This document shows positions 32,549 through 43,429 of a stretch of 64,000 bases of DNA, piece by piece. The DNA is from Opeltia flavorubescens. Its lineage: Eukaryota > Ascomycota > Lecanoromycetes > Teloschistales > Teloschistaceae. The first letter of the stretch is position 1; the number at the start of each line of letters is the position of its first letter. The notes beneath the pieces are model-generated. The model did no database searches and was not told the DNA's origin. It was given only the letters and a program-made list of their open reading frames with translations. The stretch spans positions 62,001 to 126,000 of the forward strand of contig KE546976.1 of assembly GCA_000442125.1 (NCBI GenBank). Reading direction: 5' to 3'. Made by a program: the position numbers and the translations under genes.

Positions 32549-34631
32549 CTATATCGTATACCTAAAATTCTCCGACCCCTCAATGACCTTCTCCCCTCTA
32601 TCAGCCTTCTTATTGGCTCTGATGAAGAACCCACTGAGTATGAGCACGAAGATGATGACCAGACAGTTGCACCTACAAGCACCAGATCCAGTCAGCAACC
32701 TTTCCCTTTCCAAAAGCAACGGGCGAAACAAAGAGCAAGAACTCACGCAATCGCCGCCCCAATCCCCGGAAGATACCTCGGTTTATCCTGCGTCCTAAAG
32801 ATCGTCCCACCAGCAATACCCCCAATGCCTCCAAACGCGACAAACAGCGCCGAGCAAAACGCCCGCTTCCACTGCCCGCGCACATTGTTGGCTTGATAGG
32901 CCAGAGAAGTGGGGATATTTGCGTTCGTGCCGGCGGTGACAAGGAAGACGCCGAAATAGCGGGCGCCGTTTGAGGAAGCGAAACCCATGATAGGTAGGCC
33001 GACGAGGGCGATGATGGCGTTGCCAATGAGGATGGGGCCACGGGAATGAAGGCGGTCGCCGATGTAGGCAGAGAGGTAGATGAGGATGCAGGCTAGGCCG
33101 TACTGTGGGGTGGTGTTAGAGGGTTGTAGATTCTATTGAAAGGGGGAAGACAGAGGGTGTGCATGAGGTATGAACGAATGATTGCGCAACTGAATTACTA
33201 CATACCGGAGGTGCAGTCAGGCACTGTGCAGCTGCTATGCTAAAGCCCATCCCATTTCTCAGGATGATGGGCAAGAAGACGGATATGGAGGTGGTGACGG
33301 TGATGATGAAGCTGTGCGATCATTAGCACTGCTTGATGAAAGCCATATGCAATCACATAACAGTGATAACGGTAAGAGGACGGATGAGAAGGGATAGAGA
33401 ACATACAATGATATTAATGCAAACATCCAAATCTTCGGATCGAGAGCAGGTGTGAGAAACCGCTTTAGCGTGAACGGCTCAGGTATGGCATCATCTCGAT
33501 CTTTGTTAATCCTTCGAACGATGAAGTCGCGCTCTTTCGTATTAAGGAAGCGCCACGACCGATCTGACTTCTCAGGAAAGTCTACGAGGGTGAAGTAGGC
33601 GACAAAGGAAACAAGACATGTCAGCTATGCTGATGCATTAGAACTCTTGTCATGTCGTATGATATGGATCTTTCGTGGAGGTAAGGAAGACTTACAATGC
33701 CCTCCATGATGAAGATCCAACGCCATCCGGCTTCGCCGCCAACGCCGTCCATCTGCATCAAACCATAGGCTAAGATTCCAGAAAATGCGTTTGCAATGCA
33801 ACCAAGGATGTAAAAAGAAGAGAATCTCTTGCCGACGTCGTCTAGATGAGTTCGTCAGGAGACGTTGGGGAATATGATTGATTCGTAATTCACTCACAGC
33901 GAGAATACCACGTCGCCAGCAAATACGCAATGCTAGGGTAGATGCCGGACTCGAAGATGCCAAGGACAATTCGAAGAGCTAGCATATGGGTCCAGCTCTT
34001 GACAAAGCCAAAAGACTGAGTGTAGTGAGTACTTCGGCTGTCCACGAATGATATCGGGAATATGGTTCATACCATGGCTATCAGACCCCATAATATCGTG
34101 ATCACAGCGAGGAATATCCGAGGACCTATCTGTCGGCAAAGGTATGTCGCCAGCGGCTGGAATAGCACATAGAATGCGTAAAACACAAGGACAATGGTTG
34201 ACTGCATCCCGTAATCAGTGGAAAGGCAATTCGGTTGCGGCCTGGCCTTCAGCAGCATGACATACGTATCGGAATCCCACATCCAATTTCAGGTCCTTGG
34301 TCATCCTAAGCGCATCAAGATACCGTGATCAGCACAATCAATCCCACAATTGCTCGAGGTTGAAAAGCGTTAATCTGGTAATAAGAAGATAGACCAACCC
34401 AGCAATAGAAGCCGCCCCCAAATTGCCACGATCAATCAGCGAAAAACAATACAGCAGCCCACAAGTGATAACAAGCCTCCGGTCGACGCGATGAATGATG
34501 GCTCTCTGCTCCTGATAACTGTATATCGGATCATTGTCAAGGTCTTTGTTGGACGCTGATTCCTCCATATTCAATTCATCCCGACTATTCGCACTATCGT
34601 CGCTGGATTTCTCTTGAAGCTCTGAATGCAT
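32549..34631 (-). CDS. MFS anion:cation symporter (allantoate permease/Dal5-like)
   Basis: Nine exons (34631-34399, 34305-34266, 34201-34073, 34015-33898, 33841-33696, 33624-33407, 33311-33206, 33102-32747, 32672-32549) give 489 residues and close in frame. This is the usual length and plan of ACS-family transporters for organic anions such as allantoate, nicotinate or pantothenate precursors. Landmarks: cytoplasmic KDLDNDPIYSYQEQRAIIHR, then TM1 LVITCGLLYCFSLIDRGNLG, GAASIAGMTKDLKLDVGFRY, ALRIVLGIFESGIYPSIAYL with LATWYSR, WRWIFIMEGI and the second half ending ANKKADRG. About 12 membrane spans are expected. The first intron uses a less common GTTGGT donor. The substrate cannot be read from sequence. 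The neighbouring MFS gene belongs to a different subfamily, so this is not a tandem duplication. Confidence 0.8.
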
Positions 34632-35525
34632 GCTGGTGATGGACGATGATACACTTGAACGACGATGACACAACAATCAGTCAGTCAATGAAGGATTTTG
34701 CAGTGGGAAACTAAGCGGGCTCTTGTGTACACACGTGGTAATCCGACAATTGAATAGCTGCCATCGTTTCTTCAAAGGGCAGCGTCACTGCCTATGTATC
34801 ATGTGTGGAAATCCTCGACCACTAAGGTCAATGATGAATTGATGATGCTCGGTTGCAGTGTGGAGGAGATGGTCAAGAGAATAATTGGGGGGGTTGGAAG
34901 GATGCATCCGCGACCGCATGCATGATGCCGTCATGACCCGATTCTGCCCCGCAATGTGACACAAAATGCTTCAAACGAGCGGGAAGCATCTCTGAAGTCG
35001 TGGGGATTTCTGTGTGATTGATATCTAGCGGAGCGAACGATTCGTTAACGTGATTAAGGTTCAAGGGACCGATTTTAGGCGACATGCTAGTCACGTTTTC
35101 AACCGTTGATGGTTTCGTCATTAAGGAAGCTCAGATTTGAAGCAGACGAACAGCAATTTTCCAGCACGGGGTGAGAGTTCGGGTTGAGCAATTTTAAAGG
35201 CACTTTCAACTTATACATGAGAGGTTGAAGAGGTTGAAGGCTTAATAGATGTCGGTTGAAAGCTCTTTTGTTGCTTGAAACATCGACAAGACGACGATCC
35301 AATCAGCAGTTGGCTTGGCATTACTGTTCCCTATTCGTACACCTGCGGCCTTGGGCTGCCAAATTTACTTGCAGCAATCTGTTTTGGTAAACGCAGAAAC
35401 ATACTTCGGCTCCATTCTTACCCGCTTTGATCTGTCCCATAAACACTAGCTCCTATCCGTTCCCTCAGCGCAATTCCCTACATCAATCTCCCTCCCCACC
35501 CTCCTTTCCCCTTCAAAACCCCTCC
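34632..35525. other. Spacer between MFS genes
   Basis: It contains the upstream region of the ACS transporter and the 3' flank of the DHA1-type transporter, with a C-rich stretch towards 35.5 kb. No gene is supported. Confidence 0.4.
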
Positions 35526-37354
35526 CTACCGTCCCCTCCGCCCCATCCTCTCCCCCATCCCCTCCCTCCACCCCTTCCCCCGCCTCCTCAAACTACCCAC
35601 CACCCCAAACCCACTCACCACCATCACCGCCGCCGCAGCCGTAAAAACCCATCCATTCCCCCAGCCCTCAAGCCAAGGCTGCGCAACCGCAAACCCCACC
35701 GTCCCAAAAAGGTTTCTGCCCATAGAATTCAGCGCCACCGCGGATGCAGTCCTCGAAGGTAAAAATTCCGTGAGCATAGTAGTAACAAGCCCGAAGATGA
35801 TCATGGCCGAGAAGCCGGAGAGGAAGTTGGGGATCATCTATTACGATTCCCTTGTGTCAGCACATAATCCCCAATATAGCAACCAGCCTAGGAACTCAAA
35901 AGGAGGTGAAAGAAGCAATTACCGCAACAGCCCAATGCCCTCCCCCCTGCACAACCCATCCATAAGCCAAGAAACCCCCAGCATACCCCACAACACCCAC
36001 CCACGCATTCTCCATCGCCCTCTCCTCTGGCACAAACACCGATCTTCCTTCACTATCATACCGTCCCTTCTTCCTCGCCTCCCGATGCATGACGTAATCG
36101 CTCCATCTACCCCCTAAGATCGAGCCAAGGACATTCCCCAGCCCGATGGGCAGGTAGAAGAGTCCGACGACGGTTGTTGACATTGCGTATGGGGGGTTGG
36201 AGAACGTGTCCTGAACGCTGATGGATTGGAGGGCTAGGGTGCCGAAGGTGAAGGATGCGAAGAGGATTGTTGTTGTGAGGGCTGGGAAGCGGAGGTAGGA
36301 GAGGCAGAGGAAGGGGTCGAGGAGGATGTGTTTGAGGGATGTGAGCCGGCTTTGTGGTTTCGGTGGCGGGTTTTGTGTGTCATGAGTCCGAGTCGGCGTT
36401 GGAGACGAGGCATGCCCCGCTGTCTGAGAACCTTCCTGCTTCTCTCCTTCAAGCGGTACATTGCCCGCATCCTGTGCCAAACGCCGCTGTGGAAAAACCT
36501 CCAACGTCTCCGGCAGACAAAACAAAATCATCAGCAGCACCAACCCCCCATAAACAGCAAGAAACCACTGCGTAGCTCTCCACCCCCACCCCTGCGTCAA
36601 CACCCCCGCCAGCACCGGCCCCAACGTCGTCCCACCCACCAACGGCCCCAAATAGAAAACCCCCATCGCAGTCCCCCTCTCCCTAACCTCCCAAATATCA
36701 CTAATAGTCCCCGCGCCAATAGCCTGCACGGAGGACGCCGCGCTTTGACTCAAGACGCGCATGGCAATGAGCATGCCGATAGAATTCGAGAGAGCGGCAA
36801 GGACGCTCCATATGACGAAGAGGATGAAAGAGACTATGTAGACGGTGCGACGGCCGGAGGTCTCTGAGAAAGACGACCACCAGAGGGGGCAGAATGCGAT
36901 GCTAATTTTTGAGAGGGAGAGGGAAAGATTTGTGATTGAGAGGGAAGCGTGGAGGTCGGTGGAGGTATCTTGGAGGGCGGCTGATCAAAATTTTAGGGTT
37001 AGCACACGTGCGACCATTAAGTATATTTATAAAACATATTTGCCGTGGGTTGGGGATGGGTATCAAGTAGGAGAACTTACGATACATCATATTCTCCCCC
37101 GTCGTGACCAGGGCCGCAGCCGCAGCGACGATGAATGTAATGGTCCACTTTATGCTTCGGGAGTAATGTTTCGCATTTTCAACTTCGGCGATGACAGTCA
37201 AGCGGCTGAGAAGACCTCTTCTTTTGGGTTTGGGGACCTGGACAGCATTTGTCGGATGGCAGAAACGTGCCTGGGTTTGGATATCAAGACTCGGCTTCTT
37301 AGGTGACGATGAGGATGATGTTGTTGGCGTGGTATAAGAAGTCAACGAAGCCAT
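35526..37354 (-). CDS. MFS drug:H+ antiporter (DHA1 family)
   Basis: Three exons (37354-37081, 36980-35923, 35837-35526) give 547 residues. The cytoplasmic N-terminus is Ser/Thr/Lys-rich. TM1 lies around KWTITFIVAAAAALVTTGEN, followed by MMYPALQDTSTDLHASLSIT, FSETSGRRTVYIVSFILFV (motif A region), GAGTISDIWEVRERGTAMGV and GPLVGGTTLGPVLAGVLTQG (motif C-like, GPxxGG), then ATQWFLAVYGGLVLLMILFC. The central loop is long and polar (about residues 210-260). The second half has YLPIGLGNVLGSILGGRWSD. These are features of fungal 12-TM multidrug or polyamine exporters. The start at 37354 is preferred; an in-frame ATG 25 codons upstream exists. With the O-methyltransferase and FAD oxidase nearby it could export a metabolite, but the genes are separated by unrelated ones. 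Confidence 0.8.
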
Positions 37355-38871
37355 GATGAAGGTGGGGGGACTTTCGCAATTGATTTCGGAACTTTCGATG
37401 ACGGGTTGGTGGCTGGTTGGTAACCTCAAGGAATGGTGGCTGCTCTGTATGTCCCTATAATGGAAAAGAACGATACACCGGCCGTCCTAAAGTTCGGGAA
37501 TGAAACCTTTATGTTAGACCAGTTGGTAGTCCATTGCTGGACATGTTCCTCGTAGAAACAACCGAGCGCTGTTGATCACAATGACACGGAAGAAACCCTC
37601 AAGGTATATTTGACGAAACGCTTTGGCAGACTTGGTAGGGTATTCGGACCTTGAACGAGAGCTGGAGGCCATCGTCATACCATGGCTTTACCTCCATAAC
37701 ATTAGTACATTGCACGGGCCTCATCATGAGCAACTGGCAATCCTTAGTTCTCCTGAATATCCTCAAAAGAAACCTAATCAGTGATAGCCAATGTTCTATC
37801 CTTCCATAATCGGATACGGTGGTGGTTTCTAGAGCATCACAAAACGCCTAGCCGTTGGTGACTGGCATAAGCTCCATGTACCCCATACTTGCACTGTCCT
37901 GATCAAGCGAGGGCAATGCCGGACCAATGCGCAGATCCTGGTACATTCGGCAAGCCAATCGCAATCCTTATCGTGCGTTGCCATTCTCGCAAATCTCATT
38001 CTGTACAAAATCTTTGGTAATGAACCATGTCAAAATTTAAGCAGATGAAGCGGAGGAACGTTGAATCGGTGGTATGAAAAGTAAACTCATATGCGCGCCT
38101 ATGAGTGCTCTTGATTTGTTGGCATGCAGGTTCAACGTCCGTGCAGACGCGTTATGACCGTTTGATTGCATGACTAGACCCACGACAACCCCCTGTACGT
38201 CAACAACGCCTAGATCTGGCAGCAAAAATCTCCAAGAAGTATACTCTGATCGCATCTGTACCGAGATTGGAGTAGCCGAGACCATGCAAGATTGACCTTT
38301 TCAGACTCAACGTCATGTCAGAGGCTCAACTAAACAGTAATGAGAACATTTCGTTACGCTCGAATTCGGATTCAGACAGTAGAACGGTGTAAAAAGGGGA
38401 TGACGGTTCGTTCAAATAACGAGCAAGGATAAAAGTAAAAAATGCGACGAGGAGACAAGTGTCAGAATGGAGATCAGCTACCTACTGGAGCCGAACATTC
38501 GCTCATGCAATTCCCTCTGCGTCCCATGTCAAGCGAGGCCCCAATCAAGGGGCTCATATTGGGCTGCAGCTTCATAGCAGTGAGTGGTGGTGGAAACACG
38601 GAAGCTACACGGGGATCATCGGCAATTGCTCTAAGAGCGAGGAGGAATATTAACATGGTCATAGCCCAGCAATGATTAAGGCCTTTGCCTGTAGCCCAAA
38701 AAAGCGGTCTCTCGCTTAAACATCTAGTATCGCTTGCTCTACCTTTCAATGGTGGTGAATTAGCAGTCCGCGTGTACAGAGAGCAGGGCCAAACGTACCT
38801 AATTCTGTCAATTCAAATCAAGCTATTTCCTCCCGTCCAGTCTACAAGGGACAGTCGTCCTTCAGTTGATC
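37355..38871. other. Gene-poor spacer
   Basis: About 1.5 kb. It is the upstream region of the DHA1 transporter and 3' flank of the deaminase-like gene. Open frames up to about 90 codons overlap antisense to one another and look spurious. Confidence 0.4.
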
Positions 38872-40327
38872 TCACAGCAATCCTTTCAACAAAAGAACCT
38901 CGGATTTGGTCACATAGACGGAATTAGCTCCCGAAGCACCCGTCGAGCTATGACCACCTGGCGACACTGGACTTTCCAAGGCATCAACGAGATCACGAAC
39001 CTTCCCGCCTTCCCATCCACCCTTGTTATTGGTCCAGAAAACTCTTTTGATGCCAGCTGAATGCATGTAGGATATGCATCGATAGCATGGGCGCGACTGA
39101 GAGGCAGTCAATAAGGGACCTTTGGATTCTGACGGTGGTATCGGCTTGTTATCCTGTTTCGGCGAAGGGAAACGTAGTTCCTCGTGTAGTGAACCTGTCG
39201 GGGTGCTGGGCTTGGAAGGATTTGCGGGTTCAGCGGAATTCCCCTCCACCTCTGTGATATTGCTTTTGCCCTCCTTTAGTGCTGTGGATTGGTCACGCTC
39301 ACAACCGCAATCAAAATGATCGACTTTGCCTGCTCTTCCAAGACGTGCAACATAGAGATCAGCGCCATTGAGTCGAGGCACCTTCATGCGTTCGGCGGTA
39401 TGGTATGATCTTGTTATGATTCGATTTTGTGGCTGCACAAGGTTGGCGGGCTTATCATGTTGTTGTTGCTGTTGTTGTAAGTGTCGGTGTGTCGAAGTCT
39501 GATCTTTCCTGTGAGGGGTGTGATGACGATTCTGACTCCCATCTGGCCGGCCGTACTGATACTGAATGCGGTGTTTCTCGTTGCTGTTGTTCGTAGACTG
39601 CCGCACCTTCAGCGATTCGGCCGCCTGAAACCTGAGACTGTTGATTTTGGAATGGTGGTGGACATTGTTGTTCCCTGTGTTCCGACGCATCGATTTGTTG
39701 TCCTTCTCGTTCTGATCCTCCTCTTTCTTCTCCTCGTCCTCGTCCTCGTTGTAGCATTGTTTCTGATAGAGTTGGAGAGAATCGAGATGCAGAGGCTTCA
39801 AAACAAGACTGTTGAACGTGGGACTCGCCACGGCGCTCCGAGAGAGTGGCCTGTTCCTCCGCAGCCCGACAGATATCTTTGGTGTAGGCTTTGAGGTGCA
39901 GTAAACGGGACTGTCGTTTAGAACGGCTCGGTAATTTGAAGCACGGTTTTTCCAACCACTGGGCGGAACGAGCGGTGCCTTGGCAGGCAATGGCGGCGGA
40001 GAGTGAAAGGGCGGAGCTGATAGCCATCATTTCGGAGTGCATTGAGAGAGGTGTATTCAGCAAGGAGGTAGCACCAGTGCCAATGGGATTGGATGGATTG
40101 GTCGGCTTCTTGAGCTTCGGCTTAAACGTGTCGGGCTCAGCAAAGGGACCAGCAGAGGGCAAGCGTGCATTGTTCTGATTGCCGCCATCGAAGCCCGGGC
40201 GATAGTCGTTGTAACCCTTACCGATAACCTTCCCGCCGCGAACAATGATGCACCCATGGCGATAATGAAGGGATGACAAGGAGGCCTGCTCGAGGCAGAG
40301 AGAAAGGTAATTATCGCTGCGAGACAT
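38872..40327 (-). CDS. Cytidine/deoxycytidylate deaminase-fold protein with long insert
   Basis: Start MSRSDNYLSLCLEQASLSSL at 40327. Residues 5-120 give a deaminase N-half: YRHGCIIVRGGKVIGKGYND, then LSMHSEMMAI with the zinc ligand and general-base pair H97-x-E99. The second pair of ligands, P-C-Y-R-C in SRPCYRCISYMHSAGIKRVF, lies at about 39076-39090, over 300 codons later, instead of the usual few dozen. The insert is low-complexity (Gln/Arg/Glu/Gly-rich), although LNGADLYVARLGRAGK within it looks folded. Two open frames overlap in the insert (first frame to 39455, second from 39990), so a splice or frameshift between about 39730 and 39455 is needed; a weak 70-base GT-AG intron would restore frame but I cannot confirm it. 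Nucleic-acid or nucleotide deamination is inferred from the ligands only. Confidence 0.65.
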
Positions 40328-41658
40328 GATCTGAGACTGCTGATTGACAAGATTTGATCTAGGGTGAGAAGATAAATTTGAGAATAGCTTGACGGTTGAG
40401 TCTTGAATGCTGCTTGCTTGCTTATCTGCGTGCTTAATTGGTTTGTGTGGGCTTGCTGTCGTGGTAATCTCGCGATGATCAGGAAAATGGTCAAGCGAAA
40501 TAGAATTGAGAGGGGCGTACAACCGCCGCTAGGGCTAGCCCCATGAGCCGCCTCAAGTATTTCATACCCACCAGCATGGGTCTATAATTGAGTCACCTTC
40601 GATAATCTCCTGTTAAATCGTGACTAGAGCTTTCCTATACATCAGGAAAATTCTTGCTCCAAATTCTTGAAATGGACTTGCTGAGCTATTGCACGTGATG
40701 ACAAGACGCCAAGACGCTATCTCATCAAGCTTTGTTCGTCAATACAACATACCAAGCTTCCGCCTAATGCAAAAAGCAATCGGAAAAGTTATCACAACAG
40801 GCACTGGTCGTGGCCATTGAACGCGGCGTATTCGTCGTCTGGAAAGGAACTTGTAACCGAGAATGACGTTGTTATCTCGACTTTCCCATCTATGAACTTT
40901 CAGGGATCAGTACAGCCCTGTGCGACCCGAAGTAGACCCTATCTATAAACCACACGAATCAACCAATCAAGCTTGCAGCTGATAGTTCCTTCGATGTTGT
41001 ACCTGACCGCAGATTCCCCCACAGAAACATATTCCAAACTCCGAACAATGTTCTCTTCCCTCCAATAATTATCAGTTTCCGTTACCAATCAATTCTTCTT
41101 CAGCTCCTAGATTAGCCGTCTCGGGTCCTTCGAGGTTGACGGCTGGCGGTGAACTTGGATTCCACCCTGATCGAATGAGATCTCCTGAAATCAATAGCTA
41201 GTTGTTGGAGTGCCGCCTAGTCATGCACACACTCAGATTGCGTCAGTGGGCCGTCAATTAGTGCTGACTGTCATGAGTAGATCTTTCATGGCTCGTGTAT
41301 CCTAGGCATTTCGCTACGAACCTTCTCCTCTTGCTTATGGAGACATAGCTGGCAGAAGGATTGCGGCTTGACCGTCAGAGTGTTCGAGTTGCGCAATGAT
41401 CTTCGTGATTGTCGTACAGATGGGGTTACCTTGTTGTCTCTGCAGTGGTATAGATCCGGTGAAATCCGTACCTGAGTAGGTCAAAAGCTCGTCGTTGAAA
41501 GTGAAATAAGAGGTAGCCCTATGTTTTCATTCGTCTTCCTTTCACTTGATTTCAGCTGTACCTGCATTTCTTGAATTCTGCTCGCCTAGCCTTGTCGTGT
41601 CTAGCCAGATCCTTTATTCCTTCTTGCTACAGATTTACTCAACCTTGAACATCCAAAT
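40328..41658. other. Divergent promoter spacer
   Basis: It lies between the deaminase-like gene (-) and the O-methyltransferase gene (+). An alternative in-frame upstream ATG for the deaminase (40522) is included. No other gene or repeat was seen. Confidence 0.4.
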
Positions 41659-43230
41659 ATGGCGTCTACACCGGAATATCCATCCCTCATACAGCATCTC
41701 CAATCAATTGACAAGACCATAGATGGCCACAGGCTGCCACGAGACAACAATTTGCGAAGGGAGGCGCTCAAAATTGCAAAATCGGTGGTCGCTAAGCTCG
41801 AAGATCCGCAGGAAGTCGTCCTCCACTATGGACAAGAAGTAACTATTGGCCAATCAGTCAATGGCCACAGAGCCCGGCACTGATAGGATTTTCAGCGAGT
41901 CTGGCAACAAGCTTGCCTGCGTTTAGGAATCGACCTAAAGCTATTTCATATCATTGCCTCAAAGAATGGCTCTCCAATATCCGCCGATGATCTAGCTACG
42001 GAGGCCAATGCAGAGACACTTTTAATCGGTGAGTATTGCACACGATACTGGTTGTTCTATGAATGACATCGCCACCTCATCACAGTCCGAATCATGCGCG
42101 TAATCACCACAACCGGTTTCGCCGCCGAAGCAGGCCCTCAACGCTACGTTCAAACAGCCTTGACAAAAGCGATCACCATACCAGCTCTTGAAGTGACTAT
42201 CAAAGGCCAGTACGTACCCATACCTCCCCGCCCTTCCAAAACCCCAACCCCTTCAATATTATACCCAAAGACAAAAAACCGAGGGAGAAAATACCCAGAG
42301 CTTACCATTCTCCCCCCTCCCCCCACAGAACAGACTACGCCCTCCAAATCTCCACCCAATTCCCCTCCTACTTCGCAACCCACGGCTACGCGTGCCCCAC
42401 CTCCCCCACCTCCACCCCCTTCCAACACGTCTACCAAACCCGCGAAACATTCTTCCAATGGCTCCACTCAGACCCCTCCCGCCGCCGCGACGTAGAACTC
42501 CGCATGGAAGCCCTGCGCACAAGCCGCGAGCACTGGACTACATGGTTCCCCGTATCCAAAAACCTCTTGTCAGGCTCCAACCAAGACGAAGATCCAGAAT
42601 CAGTGTTACTAGTCGATGTGGGCGGCGGCGCGGGTGAAGACATAAAGAAATTCCTAAAAAAGTTCCCGGACGCAAAGGGCAGGGTTGTACTTGAAGACCT
42701 CCCCGCCGTCCTAGAAGGAGTGAAGGGGTTGGATGAGAGGATCGAGATGGTGGGGCATGATTTCTTCAATGAGCAGCCCGTGAAAGGTGAGTTGCCATAC
42801 CCCCTTCCCCTCAAAGGCCATACCCAAAGAAACCCCCCAGAAAACCCCTCAACTTACCTCCCCCTTTCCCTTAGGAGCGCGTATATACTACACCCACCAC
42901 GTCCTCCACAACCACCCCGACTCCTCCGCCCTCAAAATCCTCCGCCACCTACACTCAGCCATGACTCCTCACCCTCCCAATTCAACCCCAACACCTCCCA
43001 CCCACACCTCCACACTCATCCTCAACGAATCCATCCTCCCCGACACAAATTGTCCCGCTCTCTTCGCAGCCGCAGATCTAAACATGATGAGCATATTAGC
43101 AGGGATGAAGAGGTCTAAGCAGCAATGGGTTGAATTATTGGTAGAGGCTGGGTTTAGCAGGGAGAAGGTGAAGGTATGGGATGGAGGAGGGGCGGGGGAG
43201 GAGGATGGGGTTATTGAGGCGGGGGTTTGA
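41659..43230 (+). CDS. SAM-dependent O-methyltransferase (COMT-like)
   Basis: Five exons (41659-41838, 41896-42028, 42086-42209, 42329-42786, 42875-43230) give 416 residues and close in frame. The N-terminal helical part ends with a winged-helix segment (ACLRLGIDLKLFHIIASKNG, IMRVITTTGFAAEAG). SAM motif I is LLVDVGGGAGEDIKKF, followed by acidic VVLEDLPAVLEG and VGHDFFNEQPVKGA. YTHHVLHNHPDSSALKILRH is the catalytic His region of plant/fungal COMT-like enzymes, and LILNESILPD plus DLNMMSILAGMKRSKQQW completes the fold. Such enzymes methylate phenolic hydroxyls of secondary metabolites. The gene converges on a berberine-bridge-type oxidase, a plausible functional partner. The exon 3 donor at 42210 is chosen because it restores QTDYALQIS. 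Confidence 0.85.
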
Positions 43231-43429
43231 GCTCGGCTTGGGAGTGAAGAGGTGGATTGAGAGGATAGGGGGATGGAGGAGGCTGGTAGGAGTGTAAAGG
43301 GGGAGTAGAAGAGAGCTTTCGTGAGGCAAGCAGAGCTACCAAAAACCATGATAGGGTTGGAACTTCCTTCGCCTAGATCCATAGATTTATATAGACCCTC
43401 TATATCAAAATCGAGGAAAACGTCCACAT

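Noticed and set aside
39455-39990. Two separate genes for the deaminase halves
   Set aside because: Each half carries only one of the two zinc-ligand pairs, so one gene with an unresolved splice or frameshift is the simpler reading, but it is not proved.
42094-42495. 133-codon frame inside the O-methyltransferase gene
   Set aside because: It reads through an intron of the O-methyltransferase; the spliced model restores the conserved residues in frame.
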